A stretch of 64,000 bases of DNA from Trichobilharzia szidati (taxonomy: Eukaryota > Platyhelminthes > Trematoda > Strigeidida > Schistosomatidae): NCBI GenBank assembly GCA_944472155.2, contig OX235272.1:86930020-86994019 (forward strand). The letters are read 5' to 3'. The notes under the pieces are model-generated. The model saw only the letters and a program-made list of their open reading frames with translations. It made no database searches and had not been told where the DNA came from. Both the position numbers and the translations under genes were made by a program. Below are positions 33,090 through 44,280 of this stretch, in pieces (positions within the stretch are counted from its first letter, which is position 1; the number at the start of each line of letters is the position of its first letter).

Positions 33090-33610
33090 GTCAGTTTAAC
33101 TAATTTTGCCTTCCACTGGAACTAAAGATATACTTATTGGGACAACTCTTTGTATCGTTATAGTTCTGGATGAAGGTTCTGTAGCAACCTTCAAAGATCA
33201 TCTCTTTAAGCCTTCAAAACACGATTGTGACCCCAAAACAAGTAAAGCTGCAAAACTTCCAGCACCTACTCTACCTCTAATTGTTGATCCACAGCAGTCT
33301 ATAGCTCCTTCTCCTACTATTTCTACTATTATAACATCTACATCTGGAGGAGTGCTTGGCTCCCTTTATGCTGGTTACTGGTTGCGGAAAAAGGGCGTGG
33401 TCTGTCAGGAGTTACTGGTACTGGAATGAAAAGAATGACATGCTTGAGTAATTAGTGCAAGAATGATTGATCCAGTTGAAACAGGTGGACGGTTCAAAGA
33501 TGTCACTATCAGTAATATGCTATCAGTAATTGCTAAACGACTCTCAAAGAATTAAAACGTACTACTCCACACAATTATTTGATGATGAATCTTCAGTGGG
33601 ATGGAGTTTT
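33090..33610 (+). pseudogene. Processed pseudogene of pyruvate dehydrogenase E2
   Basis: Reads as dihydrolipoyl acetyltransferase (E2 of the mitochondrial pyruvate dehydrogenase complex). GTKDILIGTTLCIVIVLDEG is the end of the lipoyl domain, followed by VATFKDHLFKP and a Pro/Ala/Ser/Thr linker. Then comes the peripheral-subunit-binding domain (VLGSLYAGY; after a frameshift AEKGRGLSGVTGTG) and, after a stop and frame change, TGGRFKDVTISNMLSVIAKR with LSKN and TTPHNYLMMNLQWDGVLE from the start of the catalytic domain. Three domains run on without introns but with stops and frameshifts, which fits a truncated retro-copy. It lies antisense to the micro-exon gene. Confidence 0.8.
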
Positions 33611-33619
33611 AGAAAACTA

Positions 33620-34290
33620 TGGTTACTTCGATTTACATAAGCCATTGCTATCAAAAACTTCTATCCAACCTCTGTATACAGAAACACTGCGTAAATAATC
33701 TCTCAGAATCGTAGCAACCATGATTATTTTGTTCGTGTGTTTTTATGTTTTACTCTGTTGCGTAACATTTCACTTACTTAGTTGAAGTCAATATTATGTC
33801 TCCAAATTTATTTAATTGTTTGTCAATGTCATGACTTCACTTTACTACTATTAATCCCACCCCCTCGAACTCGCTATCATACTGTATATATAAATTCACT
33901 CTGCTCATCGATCTTGTATTCCTTGTTGTCAAGAGAAATCTGATTTCTACTCTTCCCTCTTGTCTAATTATACTATGAGCAGTTAGTTTTTTTTAAAAAC
34001 TCTGAATAATTTGTCTACTTACATCATTTTTGGGATTATGTCGATTGTACTTCTTGTCTATAACTCTAATTTACTATGAGAACAGTATCTTCAACTACTC
34101 TGTAACCTATAATCTGATTTTGTTTAGGCTTCACACAGCTGAATAGGATTCACGGAATAAAACAAGCTAATATTATCTCTGAAAATAGGCTCATTCTTTC
34201 TTTGTTCAATGTTGTTGATATCCTTCTGGTGTTTTTCGAGTAGGAAAGTAAACTACTGTTTGAATTCTAATATCTAGGAAGTCCAATTGA
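33620..34290. other. No feature seen
   Basis: No supported feature between the E2 pseudogene and the RTE fragment. Confidence 0.35.
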
Positions 34291-34299
34291 AAGTTGGTC

Positions 34300-34975
34300 T
34301 CAATGAAAGATACTCATATTTTCAATAAATTCTCTCTAAGCCTTTTACCTACCTGGGAAGCATCGTTTCAACTACAGTCGGACGGAACTGACGAGGATAT
34401 CAAAGCAAGAATCGGAAAAGCAAGACAAGCTTTCATTACTCTCAAGTCTGTGTGGAGGTCAACACTCACCATTCAGCATCAAAAATAAGATCCGGATTTT
34501 CAACTCCAATGTGAAGTCAGTGCTACTATACGGATCAGAGACTTGCACTGCGCGTCATAAAGAGCATCTCAAACAAACTACAGACCTTCATTAACAGTTG
34601 TCTTCGCTCAATACTTCGCTCAAGATCAGATGGCCAGGAAAGATCAGAAACAGAGATCTCTGGCAAAGAGCGAACCAACCAGGAACCGATTGTGAAACAA
34701 ATAGGCAGGAAGAAATGGAGATGGATTGGCCATACTCTGAGGAAACCATCAAGTGACATCACTAGACAAGCCATTGCTCGAGTGGAACCCGAAAGGGAAG
34801 CGGCGAGTTGGTCGTCAGTGCAAGGGTGACTTGGAAGAGGTCATGTGAAGAGGAGATGAAAACGTGTGAGCAGACTTGGAGCCAGGTGAAGACTCTAGCA
34901 GAGAACCGAACGCAATGGAGACGCGTGGCTGAAGCTCTATGTTCCTCTAGGAATTAAAGGAAACAATAATAATAA
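34300..34975 (+). mobile_element. RTE-type LINE, 3' end
   Basis: Encodes (with frameshifts) [53 protein letters not shown], then [20 protein letters not shown] and NRTQWRRVAEALCSSRN, ending in GGAATTAAAGG and an (AAT)n tail. Typical 5'-truncated RTE insertion of the SR2/SjR2-like type. Confidence 0.9.
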
Positions 34976-34979
34976 GCCT

Positions 34980-35345
34980 TTACACTTGTGAAATAAAATA
35001 TTTGTCACGATAGTAATAGTCATTTGTGGATTTCAGTGGTTCCTGTCTTGATAACCTTCAATAACTCTGTTCAGAAGGGATTATATTGATTACTTAAGAA
35101 CTTCAATTCTGTCACAGTTCACAGGCACATGGTATCACAATGACGCTGAGATAACGTTTAGGGCTATGTATGATATCCCACAGAGTTCGCCTACGTCTTC
35201 TAGATATTACTGAAGCTGTATGGATTCGAAAGATAGACGTTGAGACATTGTTCCTACTGTGGTTGAACACTTGTCACAAGTTCTTTACCACCTTTTCCCT
35301 TCTAATTTTCTGTTTTTTTCCTCACCATCCAAATATTTTTAGTTA
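34980..35345. other. No feature seen
   Basis: No recognisable gene or repeat. Confidence 0.35.
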
Positions 35346-35349
35346 GAAT

Positions 35350-35830
35350 GTTTTATAATGTGTACTGTTGAAGGGTCCCAAAATAGGACGAAACAGCTAT
35401 CCAGTTTTCCCAGGCTTTCCGATGGTTCTCCAACTGATATCAACTTGTGAGCAGTTAGCTGCAACCAAACAAATCCCTACAAACCAATACTTGATAATTA
35501 ATTTGATGCTCATTAGTTACTGACTGTATACAGGAAGTTACCCGGAGTTCTAGCGAGTAGTGTTAACTGCTGGTGAGGTCTAACCAGTCAGGTGAAAGGT
35601 GATTTACTCACCTGTGACGTTAGTTAACCGTTATGGTGTATATATACATCACGAATTGGGTGAAGTTAGAATTCATGGGTCATTGTATTGACAACCCAGT
35701 GGCTAAGGGGTCAACTAGTTCGCCTCATAAACTTGAAGATCCTGGGTGAGTTATAGTACTCCTTGGTTTTCCAATGGTTCTGTAACTGATGTCAACCTGT
35801 GATCAAACCTTCAACTAATGTACTTTTCAA
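35350..35830 (+). mobile_element. Two Sm-alpha-like SINE fragments
   Basis: 35360-35490 holds a hammerhead and tail (GTACTGTTGAAGGGTCCC, AGGACGAAACAGCTATCCAG). 35530-35830 holds the 5' body (GGAGTTCTAGCGAGTAG, GAATTCATGGG), a tRNA-like head (CCCAGTGGCTAAGGGGTC) and a tail, with the hammerhead mostly deleted. Parallel to the fuller copy at 38480-38880. Confidence 0.75.
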
Positions 35831-35834
35831 GCAA

Positions 35835-36505
35835 TATGAACACTTACAAGTTACTCTGACCTGTTCTTGATTATACTGTTTCCAATTCATTTAATAATTG
35901 TAAGAGATTGAAGAGAATTTATTACGAAATGAGTATTCTACATTAAGAGTTATTTTTAATTCATGATGTGGGAATATTTCATCCAACTTCAATCCAGTTG
36001 GGTTGAATGAAGAAAGCTAAAATGAACTCACATCGAGCATAAAATTAATTATTATTATTAATTTATTTATTCATATATTTATTTAGTATTTAATATAATA
36101 TTGGGGTCATGACAAGCTCATTCATTCTACACTGGTTTTCTTGATGAATTCAGTTCACTAAATACTTTATTAAGATGAAATTAAGTAGCCTTATATTATA
36201 TATTATAAACATGACTGGGTAACTCCCTTCGTATTATTCTATGAATAGGTTATTCTGCTTGAACAAAGTCCATTAAGAAGGAGTAAAGGAGATGGTGTTA
36301 GGATAAAACTGTTTAATGACCATAGTTAATGAAGTTTAATTCATACTTAAGAGGTGATAAATTTAAATTATTCATGGATAACGAAGATAAGCTTTTTGAT
36401 AGTTAATTAAGAATCATTGTTTTATTCACAATGTTTTAATTACTAAGTGGACAAGTAGGAAAAAAGCAACTGTTTCTTTGGTAACAGACTTAAGGCTTTA
36501 GTTTA
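35835..36505. other. AT-rich, no feature seen
   Basis: Includes an (ATT/TTTA)-rich run at about 36040-36100. Nothing else recognised. Confidence 0.35.
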
Positions 36506-36509
36506 GTTT

Positions 36510-37130
36510 CACTACGACATCATCTGTTCTTTTTTTGTGACTGTATTGGAGTAGTTCTGCAGTGAAGTTCTTTCGTCTTCAGATAACTCATAGTGGACGT
36601 TGAAGGCGAATGCAAAGGTTTTCCTCTGGAAGAATTGTCTGGATAAATATGTGTATATCCCAAAGTATTTTGGAGGCATCTCGGACGAAATCACACGAAA
36701 CCGACACACTCTGAATCACATCAGTGCCATTCAATCAAGACTAAATGAACTGGAGCAGAATATCTCAGAACAATTCACACATTCTCTATGAGTTATCTGA
36801 AGATGAATGAAGATCATTCGAGAACTACTCCAAAACGGTTACAGGGAAAAGAACAGAGAATATCATAATGAAATTAAAGCAAAGCTTAAAGTCTATTACG
36901 AGAGAGAAACAAATTCCCCTACGTGTCCAGCAAAAATACGTATTCTGATGTTTCAATATCGCCAATTCAAATGCACATTTTGGCGAGTGGACTTCAGTTT
37001 TGTGATGTAACGTCAAATGTGAATGAGCTGAACACAAAAGTCCAATTCCATCAGTGAATAATAGTTGAAAACAATGGTCTAATCTCTTTTCAGCTGTTAG
37101 ATTTTCATCGTGAACCATCAACACTTATAG
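36510..37130 (+). mobile_element. Possible N-terminal part of a Penelope-like element, with inverted repeat
   Basis: The plus strand encodes IPKYFGGISDEITRNRH, ISAIQSRLNELEQNISEQF, and after frameshifts ENYSKTVTGKRTENI, SITREKQIPLRVQQKYVF and ILASGLQFCDVTSNVNELNT. The last resembles the LxxGLxFC block near the N-terminus of PLE proteins. 36600-36510 on the minus strand repeats 36784-36870 (TATGAGTTATCTGAAGA, GAACTACTCCAA), giving another inverted PLE end. Family assignment is an inference. Confidence 0.45.
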
Positions 37131-37374
37131 GGATGATTGAAAACCACAAGGAAGTACTGCACAGCCATTCTATCTTATTTTGGGACAGTTCGATAGGGTG
37201 TGCTTTAAGATCACGTCAGAGATTGAAACTGGGACCTTTGGATTAAGAGATCATGCTCGTTTAGCATTCAGTCACTTCAGCTGGAATTCATTTGACTCCC
37301 GAATTCTAACCTTGTTAACTAGTGATATAGTTCTGGCTTCACGTATGCATTCAGTGAGCTGTCTTTGAATTCCG

Positions 37375-37525
37375 ATCCAAGTTTTGGAATAGTTAATGAG
37401 CTTTCACTCATGACATGAAGGTTGTGGGTTCAATCCCTGGGGGTGCTGTGGATGCTCACTACTGAAGAGTAGCAAAACGGGACGAAACAGCTTTCTAGTA
37501 CTTCCTGGCTTTCAATGCTAGTTCG
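37375..37525 (+). mobile_element. Sm-alpha-like SINE with hammerhead
   Basis: tRNA-like B box GTGGGTTCAATCCC, then hammerhead CACTACTGAAGAGTAGC with GGGACGAAACAGCTTTCTAG. CUGAAGA and GAAA are both intact and stem I (ACTA/TAGT) can pair, but stem II is mutated. Confidence 0.75.
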
Positions 37526-37599
37526 TAGCGAAAATCTAACAATTGGAATTATTTCAAAAAATTCCACCATCCTATAATCTAATAATTTTTGTGAATTAC

Positions 37600-37925
37600 T
37601 TATTGAGGAAAATTGTTTTACACTAGTTGACGAACCAGTCAAGAACCTAACACCCAAGAAACCTACAGAAGGCAATGGAGATGGATTCGATACACACTGT
37701 GCAAACTGCTGAGTGATACCACGCACTAGGCCGTCAAGTGGAACCAGGATGTATGGGAAGTGACAAGTTAAGCATCGCAGAGTGAAATGGAGGAGATTAG
37801 TGTGAGGATTAAATGAAAGTTGGTGAGTGATCTTGGGGCTAGGTAAAAAAAACTGCTGACAAAAGAGTCAAGGAGAGATGTGCTGACGAAACCCTATGTT
37901 CTACTAGCAACCCAAGGGAATAGTT
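37600..37925 (+). mobile_element. RTE-type LINE, 3' coding end
   Basis: The degraded frame gives NQSRT.HPRNLQKAMEMDSI-type remnants of the GHTLRR region, TQAVKWNQD and KRRC.RNPMFY.QPKG, i.e. the last 100 codons of the RTE protein. It leads into the long 3' region at 37925-38480. Confidence 0.7.
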
Positions 37926-38480
37926 GTTTGGAAAATCCCTCTCCTGGCGATCCACTTACAATAATCCTACTCATTTGGATGTTTCAACTAACTTTGTAAT
38001 TATCATCCTATTTTCGCCTAGGCTGCGTATCATTTTTCTGACGTTTGCATATCATATGTTGACTTAATCCTTATTACTTTTCTTTGATCTTGCGTAATCC
38101 CTAATTTAAACGCTTCTTTTTTGCGGTTATGTGATGCTGTTGATAATGTGTTGTTTTACGATGCGATTTCACTTGAGTGAATCAAAGTGATTCTGATATT
38201 GGCATGTCTGCAGGAATTCTCAGTATGTGATTCTATCTGACAGAGTTTTGATGCCAACTCAATATGATTATGAGCAATAATTTGTTCTCGAAACGTCATC
38301 AGTTAATATAACTGTACAACACTGTGTGATTTATCAAAATAAAATCTTATCCATAATGATGCCAACTTGTTGGAATTGTTCTGCTTGATTCTTATGCACT
38401 TCATATAGTTGATTCTGGTTGCCTGATTTTGTTCAGGAGTTCTTGTTTTACTAGAAAAGTATCTGATCTGTATAGCTGCC
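37925..38480 (+). repeat. RTE-associated 3' region, second copy
   Basis: Homologous to 30870-31440 and continuous with the RTE coding remnant at 37600-37925, which supports reading it as that element's 3' UTR. Confidence 0.6.
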
Positions 38481-38484
38481 AAGC

Positions 38485-38885
38485 CATACTGCCTTGCTGC
38501 AGGATGGAGTTTCCTGGAGTTCTAATGAGAAGTTGTGACCAGTAAGGTCCATCCAGTGAAGTGCTAGGATAGATTTCTCACCGATGACATTGGTTGGTAG
38601 TCGCGCTAAATCACGAATCCGTAGAAGTTAGAATTCATGGGCTGGCCATTGAATCGAGTCCCAGTGGTTGAGTGGTATATGAGCTTGCCTTGTAACCGGA
38701 AGGTTCTGGGTTAGAACCCCGGGAGTGGGTGCGTGCTGATGATGATTCCCAAACTAGGATAAAAGAGATGTCCAGTATTCCATTGCTGGTTTTCAATGGT
38801 TCTCTAACTGATATAAATCCGTGGTCGTACTCGAAAAACAAATCCAATCCTTACAAACCAACTCTTGAATAATAATAATAGATAA
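38485..38885 (+). mobile_element. Sm-alpha-like SINE, near full length
   Basis: 5' body (GGAGTTTCCTGGAGTTC, GAATTCATGGGCTGGCCATT), tRNA-like head (CCCAGTGGTTGAGTGGTATA; B box TTCTGGGTTAGAACCCC), hammerhead (GTGCTGATGATGATTCCC, TAGGATAAAAGAGATGTCC) and tail (CTCTAACTGATATAAATCC). The hammerhead has lost GAAA (AAAA) and is probably inactive. Confidence 0.8.
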
Positions 38886-39114
38886 GTTGAGCTGTGCATG
38901 AGGTTACCGATTTCCGTGGAACAGTAGTAGTCAGATGCATAAAATTCTGTAGGTTTTTGACGGCTTTCGAATTGTATCAATTCTTCTTTATTACTTGTTT
39001 GACAAAGTTTGAGTTTCTCTGAATTAATTCACCACTTCCAAGTGATGATTAAGTTTTTCAGCGGAAGATCTCCATAACACTCGTTCCTCCACCGACTAGT
39101 AAGCCTTCTTCCGT

Positions 39115-39715
39115 CGAAAGGAGAAGTAATTTTGAGGACATAGAATGTACGTACCATGTATGGAACTAGTTGGCGAGGTTGCTCAGATTACAAAAGAACT
39201 GAGAGAATATGGTATGGGAGTGCTAGTAATCTGTGAGTACATTTAGAATGGATATGGAATCTCCAAAATGTTAACTGAAATGTCAGTGATCTACGTTGTT
39301 CACTCAGACGACAAACGTCATCACAGTAAGGATTTGATTAACAAAATTTCACAAACATTATCATAGACTATCATAGAGTAGGAACCAGTCTCCTTCAGGA
39401 TCATGAAAGCAAGAATGAACTCACAAGGAAGACGAGTTACGTACGTACGGATAAATCTTATCAGTAGCACACGCCCCAGGAAGACTTTTACAGAAAACTA
39501 CGACTATTAATGCACAAGACCCAATCTAGATGAATACCAGGGAAACAAAAACACACATCACAGGAAGAGAACACAGATTTCTGTGTCTTTCATTACTGGC
39601 TGACATGAAGTCAGCATTTTGAAGCACACAGATATCCACAAGGCGAAATAGGTTCCACCAGATGAACACACCAAAAAACAGTTTTTAATTTATAGGAAAA
39701 GGATAATCAGTAATT
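39115..39715 (+). mobile_element. RTE-type LINE, endonuclease-region fragment
   Basis: The frames contain NVRTMY, ITKELREYGMGVLVI, YVRTDKSYQ and FYRKLRLLMHKTQSR, corresponding to the N-terminal apurinic endonuclease and the linker of the SR2/SjR2-like protein (compare TWNVRTVYEAREAAQVAKEM at 60900). Heavily decayed. Confidence 0.7.
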
Positions 39716-39763
39716 AAGTAACTGTTTCATATTTTTATTTAAGCGAAGAACAGTACGTAATAT

Positions 39764-40108
39764 TGTAACGACAGAAGACTAGGGCCAGCCAACAGATCGT
39801 TTATTGAGAAAATCAACAGATATTTATAGATTTTTATCTACATTATTATTCGTTATTACTAGGAGAGAAACAGCGTCTTCTGATTGGTTTCTCTCCTGCT
39901 GAAAGTTATTCTGTCAACTCTTTGTGGCCATTTCTCTGAAGGTCAGACCATATATCTGCTAATCGTATCCGCCCACGCAGAGTCTGCTGTAATTGGTTGT
40001 TGAGCTTGGTCTTTGTTCTTGTTTTTTTTCTCATGACCAAGATTTGGGACGTAAACATTGACGTAAATTACTGTCTACAAATTTTGGCTAGCAGACAGCT
40101 CTCACCAC
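39764..40108. repeat. Solo-LTR-like segment
   Basis: Starts TGTAACGACAGAAG and ends CTCACCAC(A), with a 5-bp direct repeat AATAT immediately on both sides (39759-39763 and 40109-40113). Length about 345 bp, no coding. This is what a solo LTR of a Ty3/gypsy-type element would look like; schistosome elements such as Boudicca have LTRs of similar size. Family not shown. Confidence 0.6.
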
Positions 40109-40114
40109 AATATG

Positions 40115-40610
40115 ATTTAATGGAATATTATGGGTGGAATTCACTGGACATGGAAGCTGTAACGCTGTTTGGAAGATCAATTTTCAGCCTATAAAGTTAG
40201 TCTATAGCTTGTAATAACATTAATGGAGGTTTGTAAGTTTTTCTATTGCTTTGAAACATTTGCACCTGTGTTCCGAGATCACAAGTAGCATTATTTTGCG
40301 CACAAAAAAGCACGGAATATATATATATATACCCGTAAATATATGTACATATAATTAAGTGAGGTAATTAGCTAGAAAACTGTCACAGTAATCGCCATAC
40401 TTCATTGGTCAGATGAAATTTATCTATCTTAATTTATTTTTCAGACAGTTGAACATTATTTAAAAAATATATATATCTAAAATTATCTGGGGAAAAGTAT
40501 TAACTTTCAATTTTTAGTAAACAGAAACATTTTTGCATGAATTATTTTGATACTAAAAATGGTTAGTTTTATTTTGGCGTTAACACTGACAAAACAGAAA
40601 TTCCATACTA
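40115..40610. other. AT-rich with (TA)n tract
   Basis: (TA)n at about 40318-40331. No gene recognised. Confidence 0.35.
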
Positions 40611-40619
40611 CATATATAA

Positions 40620-41550
40620 CGATATCAAAATAAGTCGGGAAATTATGCTCTATAGAGAAATTAGAGGAAGAATTTACGTTTCTCGAAAAGATGTTGAAAA
40701 GCAACAGTTACCCTCAATGGTTCATTAACAAGTACGGAAGATCTGAAGGTCTCAAATGTCAAGCAAATCACAGTGGAGAAAAAGCCCATCTACATTCAAC
40801 TTGATTATAAAGGTGAAAATATTACAGCGATTGTCAACAGAAAATTGAGGACGTCACTAGGCATAGCTTATCCTGCAGCTAAGCTCGTTCCCGTCTATCG
40901 AACAACTTGCTCTTTGGTGCAATCAAAAATCGATAGATATCCTTCTCATGTTAACTTCAACTGTATGTACAAATTTACATGTATCTGCGGGAGCAGTTAC
41001 ATTGGAAGAACAGAAAGAAGGGCATATCTACGATTTTCTGAAAATGTACCAAAAAGCTTATGTCTAAAGGGAACAAATGCTTTAAACAGTGCCATCGCCA
41101 GGCATCTCCTTGACACGGGCCATGAGGTGGACGTCGCAAGATCGTTCAAAATTATCAATAGGCAAAAGAGTTCAATTCTCCTCAAGTTTGCTGAAGCCAT
41201 CTCCATCAAGCGCCTGAAACCTGATTTATGCGTTCAGAAAGAAGCTGTTATCAGTCTTTCTTTGCCCTGGTAACTGGATATTTTCATCCTCCCTTTCATC
41301 TGATTACGTAATGTTGAAAGTTTCCATTGTATATGCTCATTATTGCTCGGAATAGTGTTTACCATTATTATATATATTACTGTGTATATAAATTGACTGA
41401 TTTTTGTTTAAAAATGAACTCTGTGCAAGCATTTTAAAATTTTTTCTGTAGATATACCTAATAATGACTTTGGCCTGTAAGCAGCTGATGAGAAGCCAAC
41501 GAAATAAATGATGGTACCATTTTATTCTGCAAAAACTGTTATTCTTGCTT
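40620..41550 (+). mobile_element. Penelope-like element, family D, best copy
   Basis: An uninterrupted frame (40773-41273) encodes KKPIYIQLDYKGENITAIVN, then YKFTCICGSSYIGRTERRAY (GIY-YIG nuclease, with the second Tyr-Ile-Gly intact), LRFSENVPKSLCLKG, ARHLLDTGHEVDVARSFKII and LKPDLCVQKEAVISLSLPW*. The reverse transcriptase is absent apart from a stub (LEEEFTFLEKMLKSNSYPQW). The 3' region runs to about 41550 (CAGCTGATGAGAAGCC). About 90% identical by eye to 19310-20200. Confidence 0.9.
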
Positions 41551-41559
41551 TATTCGAAA

Positions 41560-42125
41560 AACATTTTCCTGAGTGTTTGATCGCTGCTGACATGTATCAA
41601 TTATTCGTCATTCTTTAACAGAAATTATCTATTTATTTGTAAAGCTATTTGTAACAACGTGTTGAAATTCAGTAAACAGTACTACATAAATCAAACTGAC
41701 AATGCGCGAATTGGCTAGGAATTTGCAATGTACACAGTTGGAAGGGTAAGTATTACTGGTTGATATCAGTAGTAAAAAACAACTACTCATCTCAGTCGAT
41801 TAGTAGTATATAGTTTTTATGCAAATATGCCTGCTTTCTCCATCACCATTTATGGTATCAAACAGATCGCATACATTGTGATCTGAATAAGGTTGGTTCC
41901 CAAAGGAAATTATGGGGAAATTTCACCATTAAAAGTGCATATATATTTGTGGTAACATCAGTTTGCCTAAGTAGCTAGTCAGAAGTCAGGTGGTTTAAAC
42001 ACATTTGGCTCTCTGAGCTGAGTCAAACCACGTACACGGCTGATGAGATCGGCCCGAAACGGAGGGAGACGACTGTCTGTTATGAATATGATCTGATGAC
42101 CTGCTTAAATCACTGAGCTACCTAA
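41560..42125. other. No feature seen
   Basis: No recognisable exon or repeat. Confidence 0.35.
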
Positions 42126-42129
42126 ATTT

Positions 42130-42460
42130 CCATTCGGTATAATGCTGCGTAAACGCTTCTCCATCTCTTATTGTTTTAATTGTCTAACTGTGCTTTTTGA
42201 TCGCTACATGGACTTGTACCCAGTTTTAGTTTACTGTAATGCAGAGCACTTCTCAACAGAAATGAGGAAAAAATGTCGTAGATATTTGGATATTACTTCA
42301 GATGGAACAACACAGCGTCACACGATGTACCTCTGAATACCATTTTCCTTGAAGATCCTGTAGGAAGAGTAGGTATTTTGCAATTTGAAACACTCTGAAA
42401 ATTCTGTACTATATGGTAACATATACTGTCTAGAATAAAGCTGGTATTATTATTTGTTAA
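42130..42460 (+). repeat. Third copy of the (ATT)n-ended retroelement tail
   Basis: The last 170 bp (CACTCTGAAAATTCTGTAC, TACTGTCTAGAATAAAGCTG and ATT run) match 11260-11400 and 24480-24650. Confidence 0.5.
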
Positions 42461-42469
42461 TATCACCCC

Positions 42470-43620
42470 TATCCGGATAACACATTTGTAATAGCCAGAA
42501 GAAATGATTTAGAATATACCCACAAATTAATAAACAAAATATTTGAAGACATTAAATTCACAAGAGTAGAAGAAGAATTAGACAACAAAATTCCATTCTT
42601 AGATGTCTTAATCAGGAGAACTAACACAGGAAATTTAGAAACACAAGTATATATAGAAAGTCAACGCACACAGACCAAATACTCAACTATAGTAGTAATA
42701 ACCCAATTACTCACAAAAGAAACTGTGTGCAGACATTATTTAAAAGAGTTCGAACGCACTGTAACACTCCAGTGTTGGAAGAAAAATACTTACTAACTGT
42801 CTTCAAAAAGAATGGATATCTGCACAATTTCATCAAAAAGTGTTTAAAATCGAATCACAACCCTGACAAGAAACCATCATCAAAGAATACAAGAAAATTC
42901 ATCCTACCATATATAATAAAAACTACCTCTGAAATAACAGCTAGAATATTGAAACCGTTTGAAATAGATATAGCATACAAGTCAGCCAGCCAGTCAGCAC
43001 AATCACTTCATTCGATATTGTGCAAACCGAAAGATCCAACAGAAAAAGAAGATAAAATCAATACCATTTACAAAATAAATTGTATGAACTGTAACAGACA
43101 TTACATCGGCCAAAGTGGATGTCCCCTTCGAATCAGAATCCAAGAACACAAATTAGCTGTGAAAAGACATGATGTATATTCTTTCATCTGAATGCATGTA
43201 AATAATTATGGACACCAATTTGATTGGGATAATGTCGAAATATTAAACAGAGGAAACACCAAAATTGATGCCAGAGAATTCCTAGAAGCCTGGTACTGAA
43301 GTGAACATATTAATATAGACCAGATTTGCCAACTTATAAAAGGCAAATCATGTGACGAGAACGTTCAAAATGCAAGTCAGTAAAAAGTTACCAAGAGAGA
43401 TGTAAATCGACTACCAGTCATGAAGATGGTTGTCAGGAGATACAATTCTATCATTCATGGAGAATTTAAATCAGTCCTTTTCATGCTAAAACTTGCGCTG
43501 AAGGGGGATGTTTTGCGGAGGGATGACGAAAGCCCCTCAATTAAACCAACCAGCTTAGAGAACACAGCAACTCATCCACCTGAGTTACAAATATTCTCTA
43601 TTATTTCAAGTACTACTTGT
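42470..43620 (+). mobile_element. Penelope-like element, family B, plus-strand copy
   Basis: Starts inside the reverse transcriptase (YPDNTFVIARRND, VEEELDNKIPFLDVLIRR), continues LFKRVRTHCNTPVLEEKYLL, FILPYIIKTTSEITARILKP and the GIY-YIG nuclease (IYKINCMNCNRHYIGQSGC, RIRIQEHKLAVKRHDVYSF), then HQFDWDNVEILNRGN and REFLEAWY. The last block is broken by stops. The 3' region (CTGAAGGGGGATGTTTTGCG, AATTAAACCAACCAGC) ends at about 43610. 5'-truncated. Confidence 0.9.
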
Positions 43621-43624
43621 TGAT

Positions 43625-43790
43625 CTGAGTGCTAGATAAAACTACTGAAAAACCTAGGAGTACTGGATAGCTGTTTCGTCCTAGTTTGGGACTTTTCAGC
43701 AGTACGCGCCACCGGGATTCGAACCCAGCTCATGATGAAATCCTCCATGCAATTAAACAAAAATCCCTACAAAACCAATACTTGAAAAAC
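43625..43790 (-). mobile_element. Sm-alpha-like SINE with hammerhead
   Basis: Minus strand: B box GGGTTCGAATCCCGG, hammerhead GTACTGCTGAAAAGTCCC with AGGACGAAACAGCTATCCAG and the pairing GTACTG/CAGTAC as stem I. All parts are present; the only core change is CTGAAAA for CTGANGA. Confidence 0.8.
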
Positions 43791-43829
43791 TACTGATATC
43801 AACCCATCAGTAGTATATAATTTCAAACA

Positions 43830-43938
43830 GTGTTGCACTTTGATAAAGCTATTAGCATTAAATAACGAAACGTCAGTAAATACAATATCGTTTTGTTTTT
43901 CATTCATTGGGAAATACAAAGAACCTTTATTGATAAAA
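43830..43938 (+). mobile_element. PLE family A tail fragment
   Basis: CTTTGATAAAGCTATTAGCA, ACGAAACGTCAGTAAATAC and TTCATTCATTGGGAAATACA match the family A 3' region at 11740-11850 (inverse orientation). Confidence 0.8.
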
Positions 43939-44059
43939 CACAGATTTAGAAAAGAATAAGATGAGCACAGAAATATCTACATTTCAATAAGATCCTTATC
44001 ACTGGCTCCACTCAAATATATGTGTAGCAAGCGGAATTTACCAACCTAATGTTGATATT

Positions 44060-44280
44060 ACAATAAAGTCACTGATAAGAATCCATTTGAACTAATCAAT
44101 AGCGAACATGGTGGGCTGGATACACTTTGAGGAGATCTTAGAGTAATATAACGTGCCAGGTTACCACTCGAGTGGAACCCGAATAAGAAACGACGAGTGA
44201 AACTGAATTCAGAGGGTGGAATGGAGGAGATCATGTTAAGAATAGGTGAAAGACAAATTTTGGTCTTCACTTATCTATAA
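44060..44280 (+). mobile_element. RTE-type LINE 3' remnant
   Basis: CGAGTGGAACCCGAATAAGA with GAGGAGATCATGTTAAG matches the C-terminal coding end of the RTE family; strongly decayed. Confidence 0.6.

Noticed and set aside
36600..37010. Host coiled-coil protein gene on the plus strand
   Set aside because: The frame breaks within 200 bp, the region is part of an inverted repeat, and a downstream block resembles the N-terminus of PLE proteins.
40318..40331. TATA promoter
   Set aside because: Simple (TA)n microsatellite of a kind found at several other places (44362, 47487, 56880, 57632), with no gene start nearby.
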